From: Elusimicrobiaceae bacterium
Lineage (GTDB): Bacteria; Elusimicrobiota; Elusimicrobia; Elusimicrobiales; Elusimicrobiaceae
Direction of reading: 5' to 3'
DNA: 64,000 nt
NCBI GenBank assembly: GCA_017520185.1
Contig: JAFXGO010000019.1
Coordinates: 1-64,000, forward strand
Shown one piece after another: positions 6,708 through 14,186 of this stretch. How positions within the stretch are numbered: the stretch's first letter is position 1; every line of letters begins with the position of its first letter. The translations under genes and the position numbers were made by a program. The notes beneath the pieces were generated by a model. That model had not been told where the DNA came from and did no database searches. It was given only the letters and a program-made list of their open reading frames with translations.

Positions 6708-8255
6708 TTATTTCACAATCAGACTTTTGGCAGTCATGTCGGCAGGTTTTTCTACGTTCATAACATCTAAGACCGTGACGGCGATGTCGCCCAAGTTGCC
6801 GCTTTGGGCCATTTTGGCTTGCGCGTCATCAGGGTTGACGTAGACAAAATCTACCAAGTTGGTGGTATGTGCCGTTTTGGGCATATTGATTTTGCTATCC
6901 CACATTTCTTCAGCATTACCATGATCGGCCGTAATCATGACGGCATATCCTTTGGACAAGGCCGCTTCGGTCACTTGGCCGACACATTCATCTACCACTT
7001 CAATAGCCTTGACAACAGAGTTAAAATTGCCGGTATGTCCGACCATATCTCCGTTAGCAAAATTGATCACCATGAAATCATATTTTTCTTCGCTGATTTG
7101 TTTAACGGCTTCTTCCGCTACACGGTAGGCTTCCATTTCCGGATGATCGGCAAATGTAGCAGGATCAAAACGGCCTTTGATTTCAATGCGTTCTTCCCCT
7201 TCGTACGGTTGAATTTGTTTACCGTTGAAGAAAGAGGTGACGTGTTTGAATTTTTGGGTTTCGGCCAAACGCAATTGTTTCAGCCCTGCTTTGGAAATCA
7301 CTTGACCAAGCAAATTATCCATACCGCCGCCATCCGTCATAGACGGCAAGGCATTGTACGGGAAAGAATCGTAATATTTGGTAAGTCCGCAATACACACA
7401 ACTCACGCGGTTTACGTTGCCGGCATATTCAGAGTCAATAAAGGCTTTGGTTAACTGAATAGCACGATCTTGGCGGAAATTGAAGAAAATCACACTGTCG
7501 CCTTCGGCCATACCTTTATAATCACCAAGTACGGTGGGCGGGATATATTCGTCCACCATCGGACCACCGTCCGGAGTTTTCAAGGTATCATAACCGGTTT
7601 GTACGGCTTCTTCGGCAGTAGCAGCATGAGCCCCTTTGGCATGCACGATTAAATCATAGGCTTGATCGGTCAAGGCCCAGTTTTCGCTGCGGTCCATGCT
7701 GTAATAGCGCCCTTGAATGGTGGCAATTTGGCCTACGCCGGCCTCTTTAATGACTTCTTCTAATTGGCGGATAAAACCGATGGAGGATTTCGGCGGAGTA
7801 TCGCGACCGTCGGCAAAAAAGTGGATATACACTTGGTTAATGCCTTTTTCGGCGGCATATTTAACAATAGCAAACAAGTGGTCTTGGTGAGCGTGCACCC
7901 CTTCATCTTGCACCAGTCCCATCAAATGCAAGGCCTTGCCATTACTTACGCAATTATCAATCGCAGCAGAAAAAGGAGCGGACTGAAACAAGGAGCCGTC
8001 TTCAATGGTGTCTTTTAAGCGTTTCAACTCTTGCACCACAATACGTCCGGCACCCATATTCAAATGGCCTACTTCGGAAGATCCCATATAGCCGGCCGGC
8101 AAACCTACTTCTTCACCGGAGGCTTCAATTTGGGTATGCGGCCATTGTGCCAAATATTTGTCCATATTCGGGGTTTTGGCATTGCTGACGGCATTGTGCT
8201 GACCTGCTTTTGCATCACCCCAACCATCACGAATAATCAAAACTACTTTCTTCAT
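6708..8255 (-). CDS. gpmI: 2,3-bisphosphoglycerate-independent phosphoglycerate mutase
   Basis: 515 residues, the usual length for GpmI. Motifs are LIIRDGWGD at the start (first metal ligand), MGSSEVGHLNMGAGR with the phosphoserine nucleophile at about Ser60, FADGRDTPPKSS, HTGNFNSVVKAIEVVDE and MITADHGNAEEM. The enzyme interconverts 3- and 2-phosphoglycerate in glycolysis with two Mn ions and no bisphosphoglycerate cofactor. The AAGGAGTG ribosome-binding site is strong, and a TATAAT box lies about 42 nt upstream (8297-8302, minus strand). It is monocistronic, with its own terminator. Confidence 0.97.
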   Translation of the reverse strand: MKKVVLIIRDGWGDAKAGQHNAVSNAKTPNMDKYLAQWPHTQIEASGEEVGLPAGYMGSSEVGHLNMGAGRIVVQELKRLKDTIEDGSLFQSAPFSAAIDNCVSNGKALHLMGLVQDEGVHAHQDHLFAIVKYAAEKGINQVYIHFFADGRDTPPKSSIGFIRQLEEVIKEAGVGQIATIQGRYYSMDRSENWALTDQAYDLIVHAKGAHAATAEEAVQTGYDTLKTPDGGPMVDEYIPPTVLGDYKGMAEGDSVIFFNFRQDRAIQLTKAFIDSEYAGNVNRVSCVYCGLTKYYDSFPYNALPSMTDGGGMDNLLGQVISKAGLKQLRLAETQKFKHVTSFFNGKQIQPYEGEERIEIKGRFDPATFADHPEMEAYRVAEEAVKQISEEKYDFMVINFANGDMVGHTGNFNSVVKAIEVVDECVGQVTEAALSKGYAVMITADHGNAEEMWDSKINMPKTAHTTNLVDFVYVNPDDAQAKMAQSGNLGDIAVTVLDVMNVEKPADMTAKSLIVK

Positions 8256-8308
8256 GTTTCACTCCTTTTTATATGGTGATAAATTTTCTTACTTATATTA
8301 TATGAAAT

Positions 8309-8920
8309 TCATTCAAACAGTGTTTTTTGTCCTAACACTACCGTTCCATGCTTTTTGGTTTGATAGGATTGCAGTTCTTCTAATGTGTTTACACCGGCAT
8401 TTGCAAAATCACGCAAAAAACGGTAAAGCACTTTTTCGGTCATGCGAACATCTGCCATCGCGCGGTGGGCACCCTCTGCATTGATACCCAATGACGTGGC
8501 AATAACGCCTAAGTTATTGCGCTCAAAACGCCCGTTCTTACGCGCCAACTTTAATGTATCTAAAACCGGATATTCAGGCAGTTGCCTGCCACAGTTCTGC
8601 ACTTCTGCACGTAAAAAACTTAAATCAAATTCTGAATTATGAGCCACCAGCACACACCCTTCCAACAAATCAAACAAGCCTGTCAAAATATCAGAAAATT
8701 TAGGGGCTTGAGCCACCATTTCATTGGTAATACCATGAATAGCAACAACACTAGGATGCATAGGAATTTCGGGATTTAATAAAGTTGAAAACTCCTTTAT
8801 CTTACGACCGTTTTGCGTGACAGAGACTGCAATTTCACAAATTCTTCCTCCGTCGACAGGAGAAAGCCCCGTCGTTTCCGTATCTAAACAAGCAAACTTT
8901 ACTTCTGATAATAGGGTCAT
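8309..8920 (-). CDS. DnaQ-like 3'-5' exonuclease (DEDDh)
   Basis: 203 residues with the DEDDh exonuclease motifs: CLDTETTGL (Exo I), VAHNSEFDLSFLRAE (Exo II) and GAHRAMADVRMT (Exo III, His plus Asp). It resembles the epsilon proofreading subunit of DNA polymerase III or a stand-alone DnaQ nuclease; the sequence does not decide between them. I prefer the ATG at 8920 over 8938, because it forms an ATGA overlap with the stop of the upstream membrane-protein gene. It is the third gene of the histidine kinase, membrane protein, DnaQ operon. Confidence 0.88.
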   Translation of the reverse strand: MTLLSEVKFACLDTETTGLSPVDGGRICEIAVSVTQNGRKIKEFSTLLNPEIPMHPSVVAIHGITNEMVAQAPKFSDILTGLFDLLEGCVLVAHNSEFDLSFLRAEVQNCGRQLPEYPVLDTLKLARKNGRFERNNLGVIATSLGINAEGAHRAMADVRMTEKVLYRFLRDFANAGVNTLEELQSYQTKKHGTVVLGQKTLFE

Positions 8921-9627
8921 TTCCAGTAAAAACTCCATTTTGCTAAAAATCCGACTGCACTGGCCCCAAAAATTCCAAAATACAGGGCAAAACGAGAAAA
9001 ATCCATCAAACGGTTTTTACGGGCAACTTGGCAAGCCCACAACCACACTAAAAACCATAGCAACCAGCGCCAACCGGGCAGTAATACAATCAAATAGAAA
9101 ATCAAACGCATGAGCATCGTCACAAAACTTTCATCTATGGTAGGGTAGTCGCGCCCGTAGATATCTTGCTCCACCATATAGATAAATACACTAAACATTT
9201 TAGTCACTACCAAAGCCCCCACCAAAAACACCGCCCAAGAATCAGCCACCCAATTTCCGGTTTGATAAAGAACATCTAGCGGAGAAGCTAAAAAGAAAAA
9301 CAAAACCGCCAAAAAATCATGTGTTAAAAAAGTAAGGCTATGATATTTTATTTGTCCGGCTCTAAACACAAACAATCTGTCAATAAAAACATAAAATAAA
9401 GACAACCAAATAATACTTTGCCAGCCATGCAAAGAAAAGAAATGAAAGAAAGGCCATTTAATCACCAAATAGGGCCACAAAATTGTGGTTGCAAGCAATA
9501 AAAACGCCCCAACTTGCACTACCGCACTAATTAACGGCCGTTTATTGCGCCAAGCAAAAAAAGGACGATTATAAAATAAAACAGCTAATATATAATACAC
9601 CAGCAGCAAACGCCAAAAAACTATCAT
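8917..9627 (-). CDS. Hypothetical polytopic membrane protein
   Basis: 236 residues with about six to seven hydrophobic segments (roughly residues 4-20, 35-58, 68-88, 100-118, 130-150, 170-195, 210-232), very rich in Trp and Phe. No family is recognised. Both ends overlap neighbours by 4 nt (ATGA), with the histidine kinase upstream and the exonuclease downstream, so the three genes are surely cotranscribed and translationally coupled. It could serve as the sensor partner of the kinase (inference). Confidence 0.75.
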   Translation of the reverse strand: MIVFWRLLLVYYILAVLFYNRPFFAWRNKRPLISAVVQVGAFLLLATTILWPYLVIKWPFFHFFSLHGWQSIIWLSLFYVFIDRLFVFRAGQIKYHSLTFLTHDFLAVLFFFLASPLDVLYQTGNWVADSWAVFLVGALVVTKMFSVFIYMVEQDIYGRDYPTIDESFVTMLMRLIFYLIVLLPGWRWLLWFLVWLWACQVARKNRLMDFSRFALYFGIFGASAVGFLAKWSFYWK

Positions 9628-11327
9628 GCTCCCTCCTTAGGCAGCCAAACCGTAAAAGTGCTGCCTTGCCCCAATGCAGAAACAACGTTCAAATCTCCTC
9701 CATGCGCACGGGCCAACTGACGGCTGATAAAAAGGCCCAGCCCATAACCGTCTGCATTTTCATCTACTTGACGATACTTTTCAAAAACTTCTTGGCATCC
9801 TTTTTCAGTAAGTCCGACTCCTGTGTCTTTAACAGATATAAAGGTTTTATTTTCTTCTTCCCATGCCTTCACTTCAATGCCGCCTTGAGTGGTAAACTTA
9901 AGCGCATTAGAAAGTAAGTTATTCACAATTCGACGCAAAAGTTTTGGGTCGGCATAGACGCATAAAGACTCACCCGCTTCACAACTTAAAGAAAGCCCCT
10001 TTTCAGTTGCCACAGCCTCCTGCGTATTAACCAAACTTTGCAAAAGTGGCGCCAATTCGATGCGTTGACGTTGAGGCAAAGTCATACCGGCTTGTACACG
10101 AGAAACTGCCAACACATCTTCCAACAAAGAAGATAAATCCTGTGCTGCTTCTTTCATGCGAGCTAAATATTCTTCGCGTTGTTGGGCATTGATTTTGCCG
10201 CTGGATAAAATATAAATATACCCTTGCAAGCCCAGCAACGGCGCGCGCAAATCATGAGCTACGGATCGGAAAATATGTTCCTTCATTTCACTTACTTGGC
10301 TTTTTAATTGTAAGGCTTGATAATCTTTTAAATCAGATGTCATTTTATTAAAGGAAGAAATTAATTCTCTAAATTCCCCCCAACCCACTTCTTCTTTAAC
10401 GCGATGGTCCAAATTGCCTTGACTGACTTGCTTCGCGCCTTCTAGCAAAGCGGAAATAGGCTCTCCTAAACTATGAGAAAAAGTGAGCGCCCCGAAATAA
10501 GATAAGGTGCCAATAGCCAACAAGAATAATAATAAAACAATATTGGAAAAATACAAACTTCGGTATGCCTCATCTTTCCGTTGCAAAACAACCACATACA
10601 TACCCAACGGTTTCGCAGCGGAAAAGCCTCCGACAAACTTGTCTTCTGCCCCTTTAATTGATTTTAACAAACGGGATTTTCCTTCAAAGGCAACCTTTAA
10701 TTTTTCAGGTGCTATCTGAGCAGACCATTGTGAAGGAGCACTGTACACCACTCCATCGGCAGACACCAAAAACACTTGTCCGCTCCGCCCTATGCGCATC
10801 TGTTGCAAACGGTCTGCCAAGTCTGAAAGTTCCGTAATTCCATATAAAAAATATCCATTTTTAAAAGGCATTACAAATTCAAATTCCAAAGACCCTTGCA
10901 GTGTTTCAAAAGGAGCAATATAAATGCGCGGATTTTTGGCCATTTCAGCCAAAACATCCTCTGTCAAACGGTGGGGAGTAGCATATAAATCACTTTTTTC
11001 TAAACGGATTAAATTTTTCCCGTTTTGATCCAAAAGTCCTAACACATTAATATCGGATTGTTGTGTTAATACTTTCTGAAATTCATTTTGCAATTGCACG
11101 TCTTGTCCTATAAGATTTTGCAGAGAAGAAGCAAAAGACAAACGCCAATTTAAATCTTCCGCATAATGATTTAGATCAGAGGCCACCACTTCAGCCAAAT
11201 TATAGTGGTTTTCCAAAATCGTATCTTTTTGGCGATTTTGATAAAAAGCCAGCAAGGCCGTCATGGGAATCAACGGCATCAAGACTACGGCGATAAAGAG
11301 TTTAAAAAGTTTAGAAAATATAGACAT
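9624..11327 (-). CDS. Membrane sensor histidine kinase
   Basis: 567 residues. A membrane segment (about 8-28) is followed by an extracytoplasmic Cache-like sensor domain (about 30-250), a second membrane segment (about 255-283) and HAMP (about 285-335). The H-box is FRSVAHDLRAPLLGLQGYIY, with the phospho-accepting His near 357. The ATPase domain has N-box NNLLSNALKFT, G1 VKDTGVGL and G2 GYGLGLFISRQLARAHGG. It autophosphorylates in response to an external signal. No response regulator is encoded in the window, so it is an orphan here. An extended -10 TGCTATAAT lies only 11 nt before the ATG, leaving a leader of just a few nucleotides. Confidence 0.93.
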   Translation of the reverse strand: MSIFSKLFKLFIAVVLMPLIPMTALLAFYQNRQKDTILENHYNLAEVVASDLNHYAEDLNWRLSFASSLQNLIGQDVQLQNEFQKVLTQQSDINVLGLLDQNGKNLIRLEKSDLYATPHRLTEDVLAEMAKNPRIYIAPFETLQGSLEFEFVMPFKNGYFLYGITELSDLADRLQQMRIGRSGQVFLVSADGVVYSAPSQWSAQIAPEKLKVAFEGKSRLLKSIKGAEDKFVGGFSAAKPLGMYVVVLQRKDEAYRSLYFSNIVLLLFLLAIGTLSYFGALTFSHSLGEPISALLEGAKQVSQGNLDHRVKEEVGWGEFRELISSFNKMTSDLKDYQALQLKSQVSEMKEHIFRSVAHDLRAPLLGLQGYIYILSSGKINAQQREEYLARMKEAAQDLSSLLEDVLAVSRVQAGMTLPQRQRIELAPLLQSLVNTQEAVATEKGLSLSCEAGESLCVYADPKLLRRIVNNLLSNALKFTTQGGIEVKAWEEENKTFISVKDTGVGLTEKGCQEVFEKYRQVDENADGYGLGLFISRQLARAHGGDLNVVSALGQGSTFTVWLPKEGA

Positions 11328-11338
11328 ATCTTTTTATC

Positions 11339-11440
11339 ATTATAGCAATTCCCTAGGCCAGAGGACCTATTTTCTCTGCACAAAAAGACCTATTTGAAAA
11401 AGGGTCCAAAAAACAAGGTCTTATAGGCCAAAAGACTCTG
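11339..11440. promoter_or_regulatory. Divergent promoter region with repeated GACCTATTT
   Basis: The minus-strand -10 of the kinase operon (TATAAT, 11339-11344) is followed by two copies of GACCTATTT (11364-11372 and 11387-11395, 23 nt apart). Nearby are the partly overlapping inverted pairs GGACC/GGTCC and AGACCT/AGGTCT. The arrangement could be an operator for a regulator acting on the kinase operon and on the divergent small gene. Confidence 0.4.
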
Positions 11441-11461
11441 TTGAAAAAACCTCAAAAACCA

Positions 11462-11467
11462 TACACT
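11462..11467 (+). promoter_or_regulatory. -10 box of a leaderless transcript
   Basis: TACACT ends exactly 6 nt before the ATG at 11474, with no Shine-Dalgarno sequence. TTGAAA at 11441-11446 could be a -35, but the spacing of 15 nt is short. Confidence 0.45.
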
Positions 11468-11473
11468 GTATAT

Positions 11474-11740
11474 ATGAAGAACAAAATACTCCAACTTAAA
11501 CAATTTTTTCGTTTATATCATATCCGCCGCCAAGAAATTTTGCTTGACTCTTACTTATCGTCCAGCAAAACTGTTGACCTGACAAGCGAAGAAAAAGATT
11601 ATGTAAATATGCAAACCAATCGCATGCTCATGCGTAAATCCGCCCGTCAACGTCGCTTGAACCCGACTTTAGACTGGACCGCTCTTTTACACACCATGCC
11701 CAATAGAGGCAGTGCCTATGCACTGCACGTCGGACGTTAA
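11474..11740 (+). CDS. Hypothetical basic protein, 88 aa
   Basis: Not recognised. The product is basic and probably helical (KNKILQLKQFFRLYHIRRQE; MLMRKSARQRRLNP), with no membrane segment. It could bind nucleic acid, but that is only an impression from charge. I chose the ATG at 11474 because of the -10 box 6 nt upstream; an in-frame TTG at 11441 lies within the promoter. It is a single gene with a strong terminator, divergent from the histidine kinase operon. Confidence 0.6.
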   Translation: MKNKILQLKQFFRLYHIRRQEILLDSYLSSSKTVDLTSEEKDYVNMQTNRMLMRKSARQRRLNPTLDWTALLHTMPNRGSAYALHVGR

Positions 11741-11792
11741 AAACCCACGCTTCAGCGCAGACCTTTAAATTTTTTCATATCCTCCTACACAG

Positions 11793-11818
11793 CCCCGCAA
11801 TCAAATGCGGGGTTTTTT
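11793..11818 (+). terminator. Intrinsic terminator
   Basis: CCCCGCA/TGCGGGG 7-bp stem with a 6-nt loop followed by TTTTTT, downstream of the 88-aa gene. Confidence 0.85.
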
Positions 11819-11870
11819 ATAGTTCACTATTGTTATAACCCCAACCATCCATTTATTTTCTCCAAATTTG

Positions 11871-11876
11871 TACAAT
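11871..11876 (+). promoter_or_regulatory. -10 box of a leaderless transcript
   Basis: TTGTACAAT: the TACAAT hexamer ends exactly 6 nt before the ATG at 11883, and no Shine-Dalgarno sequence is present. Confidence 0.6.
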
Positions 11877-11882
11877 AACATT

Positions 11883-12170
11883 ATGAGTGAATTGATTTAT
11901 ATATGGATAGTGGCACATCTTTTTTGGGTTTTTTTCATTAAAATCAAACCCTTACCCATCATCGGATTTTTTCTGATGCACGGCATTCTTTTTTGGGTAT
12001 TGCTGATCAATCAAAACAATTTAGAACCCCTTATTGGCTATTATTACCGTCGAGACCCGATGATAATGCTAATCCTTTTATGGAGCGGAGCTTTGATTTT
12101 TCTAGTCAGCAAAATATGTGACGCAGATTTAAAAAAAAGCAGAAATTCCAATAAAAAACCCCGCTCCTAA
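11883..12170 (+). CDS. Hypothetical small membrane protein, 95 aa
   Basis: Not recognised. Three hydrophobic segments (about residues 2-20, 26-44 and 60-78) and a short basic C-terminal tail (KKSRNSNKKPRS) suggest a three-helix inner-membrane protein with a cytoplasmic tail. I chose the ATG at 11883 because of the -10 spacing; an in-frame TTG at 11868 lies upstream of the -10. The stop codon lies inside the loop of a bidirectional terminator shared with the convergent etf operon. Confidence 0.65.
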   Translation: MSELIYIWIVAHLFWVFFIKIKPLPIIGFFLMHGILFWVLLINQNNLEPLIGYYYRRDPMIMLILLWSGALIFLVSKICDADLKKSRNSNKKPRS

Positions 12171-12184
12171 AAGCGGGGTTTTAT
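12155..12184. terminator. Bidirectional intrinsic terminator
   Basis: AAAACCCCGCT/AGCGGGGTTTT 11-bp stem with T runs on both strands, between the convergent small membrane protein gene and etfA. Confidence 0.9.
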
Positions 12185-12195
12185 TGGGTACAAAC

Positions 12196-13392
12196 TTATT
12201 TTTGTTTGGCTTTTTTCACGCCGTCTACCACTTTGGGCAAGAGTTGGCGCGCATCAGCTACAAAGCCGTACTTACACACATTAAAGATAGGAGCGTTGGC
12301 ATCTTTGTTAATGCCGATAATTACATCGCTGTGTTCCATACCCACAATATGTTGTACCGCACCGGAAATACCGGCTGCAATATAGAGTTTGGCGGCCACC
12401 GTCACACCGGATTGACCGATTTGTTTCTCTTTTGGCAGAATTCCCATATCGATAGCCGCGCGGGAAGCACCCACCGCACCACCCAATTCTTGGGCCAATT
12501 CTTGCAACATAGCAAAACCGGTTTTATCTTTCAATCCGCGTCCACCGGCCAACACCACTTCGGCTTCATCTAATTTTTCTTGATTAGAATTATCATCAAA
12601 GTGTCGGCTCACAATGCGCACCTTTCCGGCGGCGGCAGGAAGGGCGACAGTTTCGCTAATAACTTGGGCCATGCTACCGGGTCTGCTAACCACTTTCTTA
12701 AAAACATTCGGGCGAACGGTAGACATTTGCGGACGATAATCAGGACATTTAATATCTGCCATAATATTACCGCCAAAAGCCGGACGGGTTTGAATCAATA
12801 AGCCGTCTGCAATAGAAAGCCCCGTACAATCTGCCGTCAATCCCACAAATAATTCCGAAGAAATACGCGGAGACAAATCCCGCCCGATATATGTGGAGGG
12901 ATACAAGACAATGCTGGGATTGTACTTTTTAATCAAAGTAATCATGGCATTAGCATAAGCGGCAGTATTATAATCGCGATAAGCAGGACCGCTGACGGCA
13001 TAAATTTTATCGGCACCGTAAGAGGATAACTCCGCAAAATATTTTTCCACTCCCTCGCCAATGACCACTGCGGCCAATTCTTCACCCAATTGGTCCGCTA
13101 GTTCACGACCTTTGGATAACAACTCAAAACCTACAGGGCGAACCTTTTGTTCTTTACCGTCATCAGAAATTTCGATAAAAGCCCATACCCCTTTATAAGA
13201 GGATAAGTCTTTTTTCTCGGCACTATTCGTTGGCAAAGACAAGGCTTTAACAGGGCACACACTCACACAAGCCCCACACATAGTACAACTTGCACTCGCC
13301 ACCGCTTTGCGGTTTACTAAGGAGAGCGCACCAAACGGACAGGTACTTACGCACTTTCCGCAACCTACACAGTTAGATCCTACTTGAATCAT
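12196..13392 (-). CDS. etfA: Ferredoxin-fused electron transfer flavoprotein alpha subunit
   Basis: 398 residues against about 320-340 for ordinary EtfA. The first 50 residues are a two-cluster ferredoxin domain: Cys8/11/14/18 (CVGCGKCVSTCP) and Cys36/39/42/46 (CTMCGACVSVCP) can bind two [4Fe-4S] clusters. The rest is EtfA: an N-terminal alpha/beta domain and a C-terminal FAD domain (LAGGRGLK, GASRAAIDMG, QIGQSGVTV, YIAAGISGAVQHIVGM, INKDANAPIF). A ferredoxin domain on EtfA is known from the caffeyl-CoA reductase CarE of Acetobacterium, an electron-bifurcating complex. Its start overlaps the etfB stop by 4 nt. The operon order (acyl-CoA dehydrogenase, etfB, etfA) suggests a bifurcating or NADH-linked enoyl-CoA reductase (inference). 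Confidence 0.93.
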   Translation of the reverse strand: MIQVGSNCVGCGKCVSTCPFGALSLVNRKAVASASCTMCGACVSVCPVKALSLPTNSAEKKDLSSYKGVWAFIEISDDGKEQKVRPVGFELLSKGRELADQLGEELAAVVIGEGVEKYFAELSSYGADKIYAVSGPAYRDYNTAAYANAMITLIKKYNPSIVLYPSTYIGRDLSPRISSELFVGLTADCTGLSIADGLLIQTRPAFGGNIMADIKCPDYRPQMSTVRPNVFKKVVSRPGSMAQVISETVALPAAAGKVRIVSRHFDDNSNQEKLDEAEVVLAGGRGLKDKTGFAMLQELAQELGGAVGASRAAIDMGILPKEKQIGQSGVTVAAKLYIAAGISGAVQHIVGMEHSDVIIGINKDANAPIFNVCKYGFVADARQLLPKVVDGVKKAKQK

Positions 13393-14177
13393 TTGACAAA
13401 ACTCTCCTTTTTCAAAATTTCAATAAATTTCGCGGCCATTTCTTCCGCAGAGCCGGAAATCATTTCCCCTTTGGCACGCGCGGCCGGAGGGAAAATGCGA
13501 GATACACGAGTGGGAGAGCCTTCTAATCCCAACTTATGCAAATCCGCTCCAATATCGGCTGCCGTCCAAGTGGAAATTTGCTTATCTTGAGCCTTGTGAG
13601 CTGCCATGAAAGACGGATACTTAGGAGCATAATCTACCGGCATGGTCATAGTAATAAGTACGGGTAAATCCGCCTCCATAATCTGATGACCGCCCTCAAT
13701 AAGTTTTTTCACTACGGCACGTTGACCGTCACTATCTACACTGTCACAAAACGTAATTTGAGAAATGCCCAAATGATAGGCAATACCGGGGCCGGTTTGT
13801 GCGGTATCGCCGTCAATGGCCATTTGACCGCACAAAATCATATCAAAAGAACCTATTTTCTTAACGGCCGTAGCCAGCGCATAAGAAGTAGCCCACGTAT
13901 CAGATCCGGCAAAGGCGCGATCCGAAAGGAGCACCCCTTCATCAGCACCTAAGGCCAAAGCCAAGCGAAGCACCGCTACGGCTTGAGCAGGGCCCATAGA
14001 AAGCACCGTCACTTTGGCACCGGTTTTAGCCTTGATGGCTAAGGCTTTTTCCAATGCATAGTGATCATACGGATTTAAAATGCTGGGCACGCCGGCACGA
14101 ATTAAGGTGCCGGTTTTCGGGTCTACCTTGACTTGGGTAGAATCGGGTACTTGTTTAATGCATACGATGATATTCAT
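13389..14177 (-). CDS. etfB: Electron transfer flavoprotein beta subunit
   Basis: 262 residues, standard EtfB: MNIIVCIKQVPDSTQVKVD, NPYDHYALEKALAIK, the nucleotide-binding region VTVLSMGPAQA..LALGADEGVLLSDRAFAGSDTWATSYALA, and CGQMAIDGDTAQTGPGIAYHLG. The DG-D-TAQTGP region binds the second nucleotide or flavin in bifurcating ETFs. AAGGAAAT precedes the start, 9 nt after the acyl-CoA dehydrogenase stop. It forms the heterodimer with the ferredoxin-fused EtfA and delivers electrons to or from the dehydrogenase. Confidence 0.95.
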   Translation of the reverse strand: MNIIVCIKQVPDSTQVKVDPKTGTLIRAGVPSILNPYDHYALEKALAIKAKTGAKVTVLSMGPAQAVAVLRLALALGADEGVLLSDRAFAGSDTWATSYALATAVKKIGSFDMILCGQMAIDGDTAQTGPGIAYHLGISQITFCDSVDSDGQRAVVKKLIEGGHQIMEADLPVLITMTMPVDYAPKYPSFMAAHKAQDKQISTWTAADIGADLHKLGLEGSPTRVSRIFPPAARAKGEMISGSAEEMAAKFIEILKKESFVK

Positions 14178-14186
14178 GGGATTTCC

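Noticed and set aside
11361-11426. Pseudoknot RNA formed by GGACC/GGTCC and AGACCT/AGGTCT
   Set aside because: The plus-strand transcript is predicted to start near 11474 and the minus-strand one near 11332, so neither RNA would contain this segment. A DNA operator is more likely.
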